A stretch of DNA of 57,426 nt from Candidatus Calditenuaceae archaeon (GTDB lineage Archaea > Thermoproteota > Nitrososphaeria_A > Caldarchaeales > Calditenuaceae). Below are positions 26,117 to 34,992 of this stretch, one piece after another (positions within the stretch are counted from its first letter, which is position 1; each line of letters opens with the position of its first letter). Below the pieces are notes generated by a model that saw only the letters and a program-made list of their open reading frames with translations, did no database searches and had not been told where the DNA came from. The DNA is taken from contig JANXEU010000026.1 of NCBI GenBank assembly GCA_025058055.1, positions 1 through 57,426 of the forward strand, given 5' to 3'. A program made the translations under genes and the position numbers.

Positions 26117-26912
26117 CCTTGAGGGACCAACAGGAGTGAACGATCATCGACACCCATCCCACGACCGTGAGGATCGCCGAGACTGGCTCCCGATTGGCTA
26201 CCGGTACCACATCAAAGGACTCGAGCGACTCATAGGACATCAACTCATAGCTTATAGAGGACAGTTGAAGGTCTCCCAGCTCTATGATGGTCCTATTCAC
26301 CCGGACGGTCACGTTTTTCAGCAGCAACCTCTCGAGGTACGAGCCGTTCTTGAGGGATTCGATGTCAGAGGGGTCTGCCTTCATCTCGAGCCTCTCTGCC
26401 CTCGTGATCAGAGCACTTCCGCTGATAGGTTCACCGCTGGGAAGGAGTATGCCGGAGTACGTCACGTTCTCGGCCTTGAACCCCTCGACCGCGACTCCGA
26501 CGACATAGAAGGTACGTTGTTCCGAGACGAGCCCGTAACCAAGGACAACGGCAGACGCTATAGCCATGAAGACCGTTGCGTGAAGCACGGTGGACACCAG
26601 CTCCGCCGAGAAACCCCTCCTACCCGTTGCGTAAGTAATCGCCGCGAGCGTGAACATCACAACGACCGTGCCTATTACGAGGTATCCTATCGATGCGAAT
26701 GCAACGTCCCTCGGAGAGGTAAAGGGGAGACTGATCTCCTTGAAGGTCGAGAAGGGGTAGACCCAGTTGGTCAGGAAGACAGTATTGACGACACCCGCTG
26801 TCGCAACGAGAGCCGTGGAGAAGACGAAGATCGCGAAGGCCCTCTTGAACCTCGGCCCAGAGGTGAAAGATTGCGCGAGTGCCACGGGGTCTAAGATCTC
26901 TCTGAGTTTCAT
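26034..26912 (-). CDS. Multi-pass membrane protein, unknown
   Basis: About 5 TM segments; in a minus-strand run with PPP phosphatase and DUF35 genes. Confidence 0.7.
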   Translation of the reverse strand: MKLREILDPVALAQSFTSGPRFKRAFAIFVFSTALVATAGVVNTVFLTNWVYPFSTFKEISLPFTSPRDVAFASIGYLVIGTVVVMFTLAAITYATGRRGFSAELVSTVLHATVFMAIASAVVLGYGLVSEQRTFYVVGVAVEGFKAENVTYSGILLPSGEPISGSALITRAERLEMKADPSDIESLKNGSYLERLLLKNVTVRVNRTIIELGDLQLSSISYELMSYESLESFDVVPVANREPVSAILTVVGWVSMIVHSCWSLKVRVRAGRPWALGAVVVVCAVMMLLGIL

Positions 26913-26914
26913 CT

Positions 26915-27715
26915 CTAAAGCTGCACCCTCCTTATGGAGGACGGTCCCAGCTCAAGGGCCGCAGGAGATATTCCGTAGTGCCTACAGGAGAAGACGGTGA
27001 TCACCGACCCGTTGAAGTGGTACCTCAGTCCGTCTGGTTGCGGTTCATGGGCCCTTACGACTCTCCTGAGACCAGAAGCTTCTAGGAAACGCTTTGCTGT
27101 CCTTCTACCGAAAACGTAAACGCCAGACCCTCGCCAGCTCGGTGCGAAGTCTTCCACCGACTCGTCGGGGTCGTTCCAGAGCAACTGTAACACGGTTCCG
27201 TCCTCGATGTCCTCGCCCTGTTTGCGGACACCCGACAGTTCTCTCACAGAACCCACCCCTATAGGTATGCCGCCATGCACGACCATGGTCTCACCGTTCA
27301 GGGTCGCGAATATCGGAAGCTCCGCGAAGAACGAAGCCACAAGTCCGTAAGCACCAGCCCCGAACCTCCTAGTTACGACGTCGTAGAAACCGTAGGCATA
27401 GTTCATTTGAGCTGTCTCGTGGTTGCCTCTTATCACTCGAACCTTGCTGAGGTTTTCCAGCTTCGCCCTCAACAGACCCACCAGCACCTCCAGCTGATGC
27501 GGCCCTCTATCCACTACGTCTCCGAGGAAGATCAGTAAGTCGTATCTGTCCATCAACTCGAGCGATGACTTCAGCGACTCTAAGTCTCCGTGAAGGTCGC
27601 CGATGAGGAGGGCCCGATCCGCGTTGAGGCTCAAGACGGCAGGCTCCCTCGACAGAGCTGCTCTCCCGTCCTCCAACAGGTCCTTGAAATCCCTTAGCGT
27701 TAGGCTCGTTGTCAA
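26915..27715 (-). CDS. PPP-family serine/threonine phosphatase
   Basis: LIGDLHGDLESL; LIFLGDVVDRGPHQLEVLVGLL; VIRGNHETAQMNYAYGF; VVHGGIP; LLWNDPDE. Confidence 0.93.
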   Translation of the reverse strand: MTTSLTLRDFKDLLEDGRAALSREPAVLSLNADRALLIGDLHGDLESLKSSLELMDRYDLLIFLGDVVDRGPHQLEVLVGLLRAKLENLSKVRVIRGNHETAQMNYAYGFYDVVTRRFGAGAYGLVASFFAELPIFATLNGETMVVHGGIPIGVGSVRELSGVRKQGEDIEDGTVLQLLWNDPDESVEDFAPSWRGSGVYVFGRRTAKRFLEASGLRRVVRAHEPQPDGLRYHFNGSVITVFSCRHYGISPAALELGPSSIRRVQL

Positions 27716-28266
27716 CTCCGTGCCGGTACCAACACATACGTTAGGTAACTGTCGAGCTGCCTTCTCTCGACTTCGAGCTTCACCGGCATACCGATCTTCA
27801 GCTCGGAGACATCACCTGCCCTCACCCACGCGAGGACGTTGAACCCCTCCTTCATTCTGGCTATCCCTATGATGTAGTCGTCGTAGTGCATGAAGCTGGT
27901 CGGCTTGACGAAGATCTTCGTGTAAGTGAGGAGAGTCCCCTCGCCCTCGACCTTCTTCCACTCGATGTCACCCGAGCCGCACCTTGAGCAGTCCGACTGA
28001 GGAGGGAAGTACTTCGCGTTACACGTCTTGCACTCCGTGTAGAGGACTTCGTTCCTCTTCAGCCCCTCGAAGAACTGAGAGATCCTTTTGACCGGAATGA
28101 GGTACCTGAGCCTGAGCTCCCTCTGATCAACGAACAGGGGGTCGCCGGTCTTTTCGTCGCTCACGATCGGAAGCCCCGACCTCCCCTTCTCAGCCTCCAC
28201 ATAGGAGAGCCAACCCTTCACGAACGCTTCGATCTGCTCCTTAGTTATCCTAGTGCTCACATCCAC
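27712..28266 (-). CDS. DUF35 zinc-ribbon/OB-fold protein
   Basis: FFEGLKRNEVLYTECKTCNAKYFPPQSDCSRCGSGDIEWKKVEGEGTLLTYTKIFVKP...YIIGIARMKEGFNVLAWV. Confidence 0.92.
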   Translation of the reverse strand: MDVSTRITKEQIEAFVKGWLSYVEAEKGRSGLPIVSDEKTGDPLFVDQRELRLRYLIPVKRISQFFEGLKRNEVLYTECKTCNAKYFPPQSDCSRCGSGDIEWKKVEGEGTLLTYTKIFVKPTSFMHYDDYIIGIARMKEGFNVLAWVRAGDVSELKIGMPVKLEVERRQLDSYLTYVLVPARS

Positions 28267-28273
28267 TCATCCG

Positions 28274-29512
28274 TCAGGTTCTATTTTCGGATTTCCTGAT
28301 TCCCCTATGACGGACGATCACCGCTACAACGACCGCGGCGGTTGCCAAAGAGGGCAGTCCTATCAGCGTGAAGGTCCCAACAGGCAGGTGAAGGCCAGCC
28401 AGCAGCGCCGACGTCAGCGATCCCAACACGACCCCCAGCAGACCCATGCCCTGCGATATGCCGGACGCCGTTCCGCGAATTGTAGCGGGCAAAGAGACCG
28501 AGATGTAAGAAGACGTCAAGAAGACGAAGCTCAACGCCACACCGAACGTGACAGCGCTGAGGTACCAGAGATGTCTCGCGCCGAACCCTGTGTCCAATAG
28601 ATAGGAGGAGGCCGATGCCGCGACCAGACCGATCACGACGCCGACGTAAGGTGAGACTCTGGAGGCGACCCGCTCCGCGGCGAAGAAGAACGGTATCGCG
28701 GTTCCGGTTGATAGAGCCATGAAGACTCCAACCATCGCAGCCGCTCCCCTCTCGTCGAGACCAGCCCTCTCAATGAGCATCGAAGGCGCGGTCCCAATTA
28801 CTCCTCCCACCATCAAGTACATCGAGAGCATAGCAGCAGAAGCGACAGCGATGGGTACCACGTTCGTGAAGATCGCGAATCTCGCTGGGTTTCGGCCTCG
28901 GAGGCCATTCTCCCTCAGCGAGTACCCACCGAACCTCAGGAGACCTATCGTAGCGGTTATTGCTCCGGCGACGACCAGATAGACTCCAGAATGTCCGAAC
29001 CTGAGGACGAGGGCGCTAGCGCTGCCCGAACCGGCGATGATCGCGACCGCGACGAAGGTCCAGTAAATAGCCAGCGATCTACCTAGGTTCCTCTGGAAGA
29101 GGTCACCGATCGAGGCCAAGGCAGAAGGCACGACGAAGGAGTCTGCGACGGCGTGTGTAACCCTCACAACGAACAATTGAATTGGGTTGACCGAGAATGC
29201 GTATCCGAGCATGAGGAAGAGGTCCGCGAGGAGCCCGAAGGCCAGTAGCCTCCGCCTTCCGAGCTTGTCCACCAAGTAGCCGGCGACCATGGTCGTGAAG
29301 ATCGCAACGAGGGAGTAGGAGCCCGCTATCGTGGCAGCGAGCACCCTGTCGGCGCCCAGCAGCAGCGCCTGAGACGCTATGATCGGTGAGATCATCGAGG
29401 TGTCCAAGAGAGCCACGAAACCCAGCGATCCGAGCGGCCACATCCTGGGCGCCTCGGTGCTCAGAACTTGAGATTCCTCGGTATGCAAGACGTTGGTTCC
29501 ACCAGTTTTCAC
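28274..29512 (-). CDS. MFS transporter
   Basis: 12-TM-like; ATMVAGYLVDKLGRRRLLAFGLLADLFLMLGYAFS. Confidence 0.92.
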   Translation of the reverse strand: MKTGGTNVLHTEESQVLSTEAPRMWPLGSLGFVALLDTSMISPIIASQALLLGADRVLAATIAGSYSLVAIFTTMVAGYLVDKLGRRRLLAFGLLADLFLMLGYAFSVNPIQLFVVRVTHAVADSFVVPSALASIGDLFQRNLGRSLAIYWTFVAVAIIAGSGSASALVLRFGHSGVYLVVAGAITATIGLLRFGGYSLRENGLRGRNPARFAIFTNVVPIAVASAAMLSMYLMVGGVIGTAPSMLIERAGLDERGAAAMVGVFMALSTGTAIPFFFAAERVASRVSPYVGVVIGLVAASASSYLLDTGFGARHLWYLSAVTFGVALSFVFLTSSYISVSLPATIRGTASGISQGMGLLGVVLGSLTSALLAGLHLPVGTFTLIGLPSLATAAVVVAVIVRHRGIRKSENRT

Positions 29513-29530
29513 CTAATAACTTTGTGGTTA

Positions 29531-29567
29531 GAACAATAATTCAGCTAATCGATTGTTGAAACAACAA
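29531..29567. promoter_or_regulatory. Three AACAA/TTGTT half-sites upstream of the MFS gene
   Basis: GAACAATAATTCAGCTAATCGATTGTTGAAACAACAA: AACAAT-N14-ATTGTT and TTGTT-N5-AACAA. Confidence 0.35.
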
Positions 29568-29714
29568 ACCCAAGGGCTCTTTAGGTCGTGTCGATGTTAG
29601 GGGGCTGCGTGTTTCGGTGTCGAACGTTGACTCTCTGGACAGCCTCATCTGTCCTACGACCTCACATTAGGACCTTTGGGCTCACAAACACGTTATCTAG
29701 GAGGTGAAGACTTT

Positions 29715-31775
29715 ATGGGTGTGGAGAGGAAAGGAGAGAACAGACTGGCAACAGCTAAGAGCCAGTACCTGCTTCGGCACGCCCACAACCCCGTAGATTG
29801 GTACATGTGGGGGGAAGAGGCCTTCGAGAGGGCGAGGGCGGAGGACAAACCGATCTTCCTCAGCATCGGGTACCTCGCCTGTCACTGGTGCTCGGTGATG
29901 GAGAGGGAGTCCTTCGAGGACGAAGAGACCGCGAAGCTCCTGAACAGGCACTTCGTTGCTGTGAAGGTCGATCGAGAAGAGCACCCGCACGTCGATGAGT
30001 ATTACATGCGCGCTGTTCAGCTGATGACCGGTACCGGAGGATGGCCGCTGACCGTCTTCCTCACGCCCGACCTCAAGCCCTTCTACGGGGGCACTTACTT
30101 CCCGAAGGAGCCGAGATACGGTCTGCCTAGCTTCAAGCAGGTCCTTCAGGCAGTTTTGAACGCTTGGAAGAGCAGAAGGGAAGAAATCGAAACGGAGGCC
30201 GAGCGGGTCGACAGGCTTGTCAGAGAGACCTTCGCTCTTCCGAGACCGAGAGGGGTCGTAGCCTCTGCGAACGAGGCGCTGACCGCAGCCTTCGACCAGC
30301 TAGTGATGCTCTTCGATGAGGACTACGGTGGTTTCGGCACCGCTCCCAAGTTCCCCCAGGTCGGTCTTCTGTTGGTCGCCGCGAGGCACAGCCTCCTCAC
30401 CGGCAACTCGGTTTCGATGGGCATTCTGACCAGAACCCTTAACTCTATGATGAGAGGAGGAATCATGGATCAAGTCGGCGGAGGCTTTCACAGGTACGCC
30501 GTCGACAGAGCGTGGAGAGTTCCACATTTCGAGAAGATGCTCTATGACAACGCCCTGCTCTTGCTCGCCTACTCCGAGGGATACTTGCTGACCGGAAAGA
30601 GGGATTACGCTCGAGTCGTGAGGATGACGATCGAGTTCCTGATGAGAGAGTTGCGATCCGAGTCGGGAGGCTTCTGTTCTTCCCTCGACGCCGAATCAGA
30701 GGGTGAGGAGGGCCGGTACTACACTTGGAGTTACTCGGAGCTCCTCGAGACGTTTGGGGAAGAGCAGGGCAAAAAGATAGCTAGGTTCTTCGGCGCAACG
30801 GAGCCTGGGAACTTCGAGGCCGGGAGGAACGTACTCTTTGCAGCCGGTGACTTCTCGGAGCTCGCAGCGGAGCTCAACGTGGGAGTCGACGAGGCCTTGA
30901 GCCTCATCAGGGATAGGCTGATGAAGGCCCGATCGCTGAGGGTAAAGCCTGAGAGGGACGAAAAGGTGATTGCATGCTGGAACGGATTAGCCGTCTCGGG
31001 GCTCTCCCTCGCCTCGGTGGCCCTCGAAGAGCCTCGCTATCTCAATGAGGCCCAGAGCGTCATGGACTCCTTGACCGGGCTTCTGATCGACGGCCGTCAC
31101 CTTTGGAGGTACTGGATGGAGGGAAGGGGAGAGGTTGAGGGCAGGTCCGAGGACTACGCCGCTATCGGAAGGGCTGCGTTCGACCTCTGGTCCCTCACGG
31201 GCGAGGAGAAGTACCTTGAGCTGGCTGCGACCATGATGGACGTGCTCTTAGATAGGTTCGTGCTTGATGATGGCGTCGTTCTTTACTCGCCTAGGGAGGA
31301 GCGTGGCCCTCAGTCGAACTTCGGCGAGAACTACGAGGGAGTTCTACCGACTGGTGCGTCCTTGTCCTTCTCGCTCGCGGCAAAGCTCTTTCACTGCACG
31401 GGTTCGAAGAGGTACGGAGACGCTGCGGAATCGATAGCCAAGAGGTTGAGCGGCCGCATTGCAGAAGACCCTCTGAGCTTTCCGTACTTTGTAGCGGAGC
31501 TTCCGCTGATGAGCAGAAACGCTAGAGAGCTCTTCGTGGTAGGAAGAGGTCCACCTGACAGAGAGCTCCTCCTCAAGCTTTACAGGAGCTGTCACCCATA
31601 CTCGGTCTTGACGCCCATGAGGGAGGGGCGCACCCCTCTGTTGTTGAGGGACGTGGCCTCTGACAAGAAGGTCATTGGGGACGGACCTACATTTTACCTC
31701 TGCGAAGGTTTCGCGTGTAGGCTTCCAACAAACGAAGTCCAGCAAGTGCTCAAGAGTCTGCAACCGACTGGGTAG
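29715..31775 (+). CDS. Thioredoxin-domain (DUF255/YyaL/SSP411) protein
   Basis: [32 protein letters not shown]...[25 protein letters not shown]...[25 protein letters not shown]. Confidence 0.96.
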   Translation: MGVERKGENRLATAKSQYLLRHAHNPVDWYMWGEEAFERARAEDKPIFLSIGYLACHWCSVMERESFEDEETAKLLNRHFVAVKVDREEHPHVDEYYMRAVQLMTGTGGWPLTVFLTPDLKPFYGGTYFPKEPRYGLPSFKQVLQAVLNAWKSRREEIETEAERVDRLVRETFALPRPRGVVASANEALTAAFDQLVMLFDEDYGGFGTAPKFPQVGLLLVAARHSLLTGNSVSMGILTRTLNSMMRGGIMDQVGGGFHRYAVDRAWRVPHFEKMLYDNALLLLAYSEGYLLTGKRDYARVVRMTIEFLMRELRSESGGFCSSLDAESEGEEGRYYTWSYSELLETFGEEQGKKIARFFGATEPGNFEAGRNVLFAAGDFSELAAELNVGVDEALSLIRDRLMKARSLRVKPERDEKVIACWNGLAVSGLSLASVALEEPRYLNEAQSVMDSLTGLLIDGRHLWRYWMEGRGEVEGRSEDYAAIGRAAFDLWSLTGEEKYLELAATMMDVLLDRFVLDDGVVLYSPREERGPQSNFGENYEGVLPTGASLSFSLAAKLFHCTGSKRYGDAAESIAKRLSGRIAEDPLSFPYFVAELPLMSRNARELFVVGRGPPDRELLLKLYRSCHPYSVLTPMREGRTPLLLRDVASDKKVIGDGPTFYLCEGFACRLPTNEVQQVLKSLQPTG

Positions 31776-32696
31776 TCAATCAACGGTTGTTTCGAAACTC
31801 ATCATCACTTTGGGGATCAGGGGGAGCAGATCTGTGGGGAGCAGGTGATGTCCGAGCTCGCGTTCTGCCATCTCACCGCAGATCCCGTTGACGTATGCTG
31901 CTGCAACAGCGGCCTCAAGCGTCCCGACTCCCTTGGCCAAAAGGCCCGCAACTATCCCCGTCAGGACGTCGCCGGTACCTCCTACTGTCATGTTAGGTGA
32001 GCCGTGTCTGTTGAGGAAAAGCTCTTCGCCGTCGGTTATGACGTCCACGGGGCCTTTGAGCAGGACCGTCAGGTCGTACCTAGAAGCCTCCTCAAGTGCT
32101 GCCTTGGCTCTCTCCTCGACCGATGAACCGGGGGACCTTCCGAAGAGCCTCTTGAACTCTCCAGCATGAGGTGTGAGAACGACCTTCTTACCAGCGACCG
32201 TCTCCAAGACCTCTGGCACGAGAGCGCCCGCGTCTAGCACAACCGGTGCACCCATCGACGTGAGCTGCCCGACCAAATATTGAAGTGCAGTTGTCTTCGC
32301 TATCGAGAGTCCCGGCCCGACAGCAGCCGATGTCGGAAGACTAGGTAACCACTTGAGTACCTGATCGGCCACCCTCTTCGTCAACTTGAGATCTGTCATC
32401 GGGATCACGATCAGCGAGGGGCTGGTGGACCTCGCGGCAACCTCGTGGACTCTGGGCACAGCGAGGTAAACCAAGTCCACACCGGTTCTATAAGCGGCGA
32501 GGGCCATCAGGATCGGCGCACCGTGATAGAGTCTGCTGCCACCGACGCACAGGACGACGCCGTTCTCGCCCTTCCTCGAGTTCCTCCTGCGAGGGGGGAT
32601 CACCTTTGCAACGAAGGACGCGTCGACCTCCTTTAACACGTGACGAGTTGTCAGCAGTTGCTTATAGAGACGTCCGACACCGTTATCTCTTACCAT
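31776..32696 (-). CDS. nnrD: ADP-dependent NAD(P)H-hydrate dehydratase, standalone
   Basis: GVVLCVGGSRLYHGAPILMALAAYRTGVDLVYLAVP...AAVGPGLS...VVLDAGAL...VVLTPHAGEFKRL...MTVGGTGDVLTGIVAGLLAKG. Confidence 0.95.
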   Translation of the reverse strand: MVRDNGVGRLYKQLLTTRHVLKEVDASFVAKVIPPRRRNSRKGENGVVLCVGGSRLYHGAPILMALAAYRTGVDLVYLAVPRVHEVAARSTSPSLIVIPMTDLKLTKRVADQVLKWLPSLPTSAAVGPGLSIAKTTALQYLVGQLTSMGAPVVLDAGALVPEVLETVAGKKVVLTPHAGEFKRLFGRSPGSSVEERAKAALEEASRYDLTVLLKGPVDVITDGEELFLNRHGSPNMTVGGTGDVLTGIVAGLLAKGVGTLEAAVAAAYVNGICGEMAERELGHHLLPTDLLPLIPKVMMSFETTVD

Positions 32697-32714
32697 CTGC
32701 GGTGGATCCTTGGA

Positions 32715-33134
32715 ATGTACAGGAGGCGCAGGTCGGTCTTCGACGTCATCAGGGAGATCGAGGAGGAGATCGAGAAGGACATCGAGCGGTTCCTCACGGA
32801 ACTAAGGTACGACGAGTGGGCCGGCCAGTGTCTGCAGCCCCTCCACGACTTGAGGGAGACCGAGGAGGAGTACGTCCTGAGCGTCGACATGCCGGGCGTC
32901 AGGAAGGAGGAGATCGACCTGAAGGTCTCCGAGTACGGCCTCAGCATCTACGCTCCCATTAGATACGGTGTGAGAGTCAGTAGGGGTTACGAGAGGACCG
33001 CCCAGTGCTACAGGCTTATAGTGGAGCTCCCTGAACCTGTGGACGCCGACTCGGTCACTGGAGTTTACAGAAACGGCATCCTCGAGGTGAAGATGAGGAA
33101 GAAGGGTGCTGGCAAACGCATCCCGATAGAATGA
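32715..33134 (+). CDS. Hsp20/alpha-crystallin small heat shock protein
   Basis: PLHDLRETEEEYVLSVDMPGVRKEEIDLKVSEYGLSI...VYRNGILEVKMRKK. Confidence 0.92.
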   Translation: MYRRRRSVFDVIREIEEEIEKDIERFLTELRYDEWAGQCLQPLHDLRETEEEYVLSVDMPGVRKEEIDLKVSEYGLSIYAPIRYGVRVSRGYERTAQCYRLIVELPEPVDADSVTGVYRNGILEVKMRKKGAGKRIPIE

Positions 33135-33164
33135 GAACTTATCCGTCTGCTGAACCTCAAAAGA

Positions 33165-33581
33165 TCAGAACTGGTAAGGCAAGGACTGCAGCGCCAGGAG
33201 CACGTTGAGGAGAGACTCCATGGACTTCGTTTGCGTGATTCGACCTATCACCTTCCCTTCCTCGACGACGTAGAGCCTCCTGATGTTCTTCTCGGCCATC
33301 AGTTGCAGCGCCCTGCCGATCGGTTCGTCGGGATCGATGGTGATGATGGGTGACGACATGATCTCCTCGATCTTCGTGTTGAGACTATGGCCCTTGGATA
33401 TGCACCTCCTGAGTATGTCCCTCTCGGTCACGACACCAACGGGGAGGCCTTTCTTCGTCACGAGGAACGACCAGACGTTCTCCGCGACCATCCTCTTGAC
33501 CGCCTCTGCGACGGTGGCTCCAGCGTCGATAGTCGGAACTGGGCTCTCCATAACGTCCCTAACGCGAACGGTTATGGGCAT
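33165..33581 (-). CDS. Tandem CBS-domain protein
   Basis: VRDVMESPVPTIDAGATVAEAVKRMVAENVWSFLVTKKGLPVGVVTERDILRR...IEEIMSSPIITIDPDEPIGRALQLMAEKNIRRLYVVEEGKVIGRIT. Confidence 0.96.
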   Translation of the reverse strand: MPITVRVRDVMESPVPTIDAGATVAEAVKRMVAENVWSFLVTKKGLPVGVVTERDILRRCISKGHSLNTKIEEIMSSPIITIDPDEPIGRALQLMAEKNIRRLYVVEEGKVIGRITQTKSMESLLNVLLALQSLPYQF

Positions 33582-33648
33582 ACCTCTTCGTTCATAGAAT
33601 CTTTTAAGAAGTTTATTAAGGCATGGGTCGATCGAATAGGGTTGGTAG

Positions 33649-34992
33649 ATGAGCGTCTCTGGTTACAAGGGCAAGCTCGGGGAGATCTTGGAGTCCATCG
33701 GCGCCGAAGTGGGAGACGAGATCGAAGTCCTTACTGGTGACGGTCGGAGGTACGTGGGATACCTGATGTCGCGTACCGAATACGCCGCGGAGGGATTAAT
33801 CACGCTTAAGCTCCGCAACGGTTACAACGTGGGCGTCGCTCTCGACGACCGGGCCGTCGTAAGGAAGGTGTCTAAGGGAAGAGCACCCTCCTTCACGAGG
33901 GAAGAGCTGCCGCCTGTCAACCCAAACCTTCCGAGGATCGCTCTTCTGGGAACGGGCGGAACCATCGCCTCTAGAGTGGACTACAGGACTGGGGCGGTTA
34001 GACCCGCTATGACAACCGAAGACTTGCTCTCAACGGTGAGGGAGGTTGCGGAGGTCGCTAACGTCGAGAGCGAAGTCCTCTTCTCCGTTTACAGCGAGAA
34101 CATGACCAGCCGCGAGTGGGATGCGATAGGTGGAGCTGTTCATGACCGCATCACGAAAGGCTACGAGGGCGTGGTGATAGCTCACGGCACCGACACTATG
34201 GGCTACACCGCAGCAGCTCTCAGTTTCGTCCTACAGAGGCCTCCGGTACCGGTGGTTCTAGTCGGGGCTCAGAGGAGCAGCGACAGACCTTCCAGCGATG
34301 CCGCCACCAACTTATTGGGTGCTCTCTCGGTGGCGGGTAAGGCTCCGTTCGCGGAGGTGGTCGTTGCGATGCACGCGTGGCATTCTGACGACGTAATCGC
34401 CGTTCACAGGGGTACTAGAGTCGTGAAGCTTCACACGAGCAGTCGCGACGCCTTTCAGAGCGTTAACTCAAGACCGATAGCATACGTCAAGGAAGGAAGG
34501 GTGATCGTTAAAGCGGAGAAGCTGAACCCGCGTGGGGCGATCGGATACTCTTACCAGCCTGGCTTTGATGAACGGGTGATTCTTTTGAAGTTCTTCCCCG
34601 GAATGAAGGGCAGCGTACTCCAGCTGCTGGCGGAGCGAGGTTACAGAGGATTCGTCCTCGAAGGGACGGGTCTCGGACACGTTGCTTCCAGCTGGATACC
34701 GGTGATCAGACAACTGACGAGCGATGGAGCCTTCATCGGGATGTGCTCACAGTGTAGGTACGGTCGCGTGAACATGAACGTCTACTACAACGGTCGTGAC
34801 CTTTTGGCAGCGGGCGTGACTCCGCTGGGTGACATGCTCCCAGAGGTGGCATATGTCAAGCTCTCTTGGGCCCTCCATCGCACGAGCGATCCGGATGACC
34901 TTAGGGAGATTATGCTCACCGCTCTCGCCGGTGAGATAGGTGAGAGAAGCATGCCTCTGAGAACGAGTTGGAGTGATGAGCCGTGGGCCTGA
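33649..34992 (+). CDS. gatD: Glu-tRNA(Gln) amidotransferase subunit D
   Basis: IALLGTGGTIASRVDYRTGAVRPAMTTEDLL...VIAHGTDTMGYTAAALSF...VGAQRSSDRPSSDAATNL. Confidence 0.98.
   Translation: MSVSGYKGKLGEILESIGAEVGDEIEVLTGDGRRYVGYLMSRTEYAAEGLITLKLRNGYNVGVALDDRAVVRKVSKGRAPSFTREELPPVNPNLPRIALLGTGGTIASRVDYRTGAVRPAMTTEDLLSTVREVAEVANVESEVLFSVYSENMTSREWDAIGGAVHDRITKGYEGVVIAHGTDTMGYTAAALSFVLQRPPVPVVLVGAQRSSDRPSSDAATNLLGALSVAGKAPFAEVVVAMHAWHSDDVIAVHRGTRVVKLHTSSRDAFQSVNSRPIAYVKEGRVIVKAEKLNPRGAIGYSYQPGFDERVILLKFFPGMKGSVLQLLAERGYRGFVLEGTGLGHVASSWIPVIRQLTSDGAFIGMCSQCRYGRVNMNVYYNGRDLLAAGVTPLGDMLPEVAYVKLSWALHRTSDPDDLREIMLTALAGEIGERSMPLRTSWSDEPWA

Noticed and set aside
26136-26894. 252-aa plus-strand ORF
   Set aside because: Antisense to a hydrophobic membrane protein; Arg/Asp/His-rich shadow composition.
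28253-28600. 115-aa plus-strand ORF
   Set aside because: Antisense to the MFS transporter; Gln/Arg-rich shadow.
34983-34992. gatD/gatE 10-bp overlap as unusual
   Set aside because: Ordinary operon overlap for this well-known gene pair.
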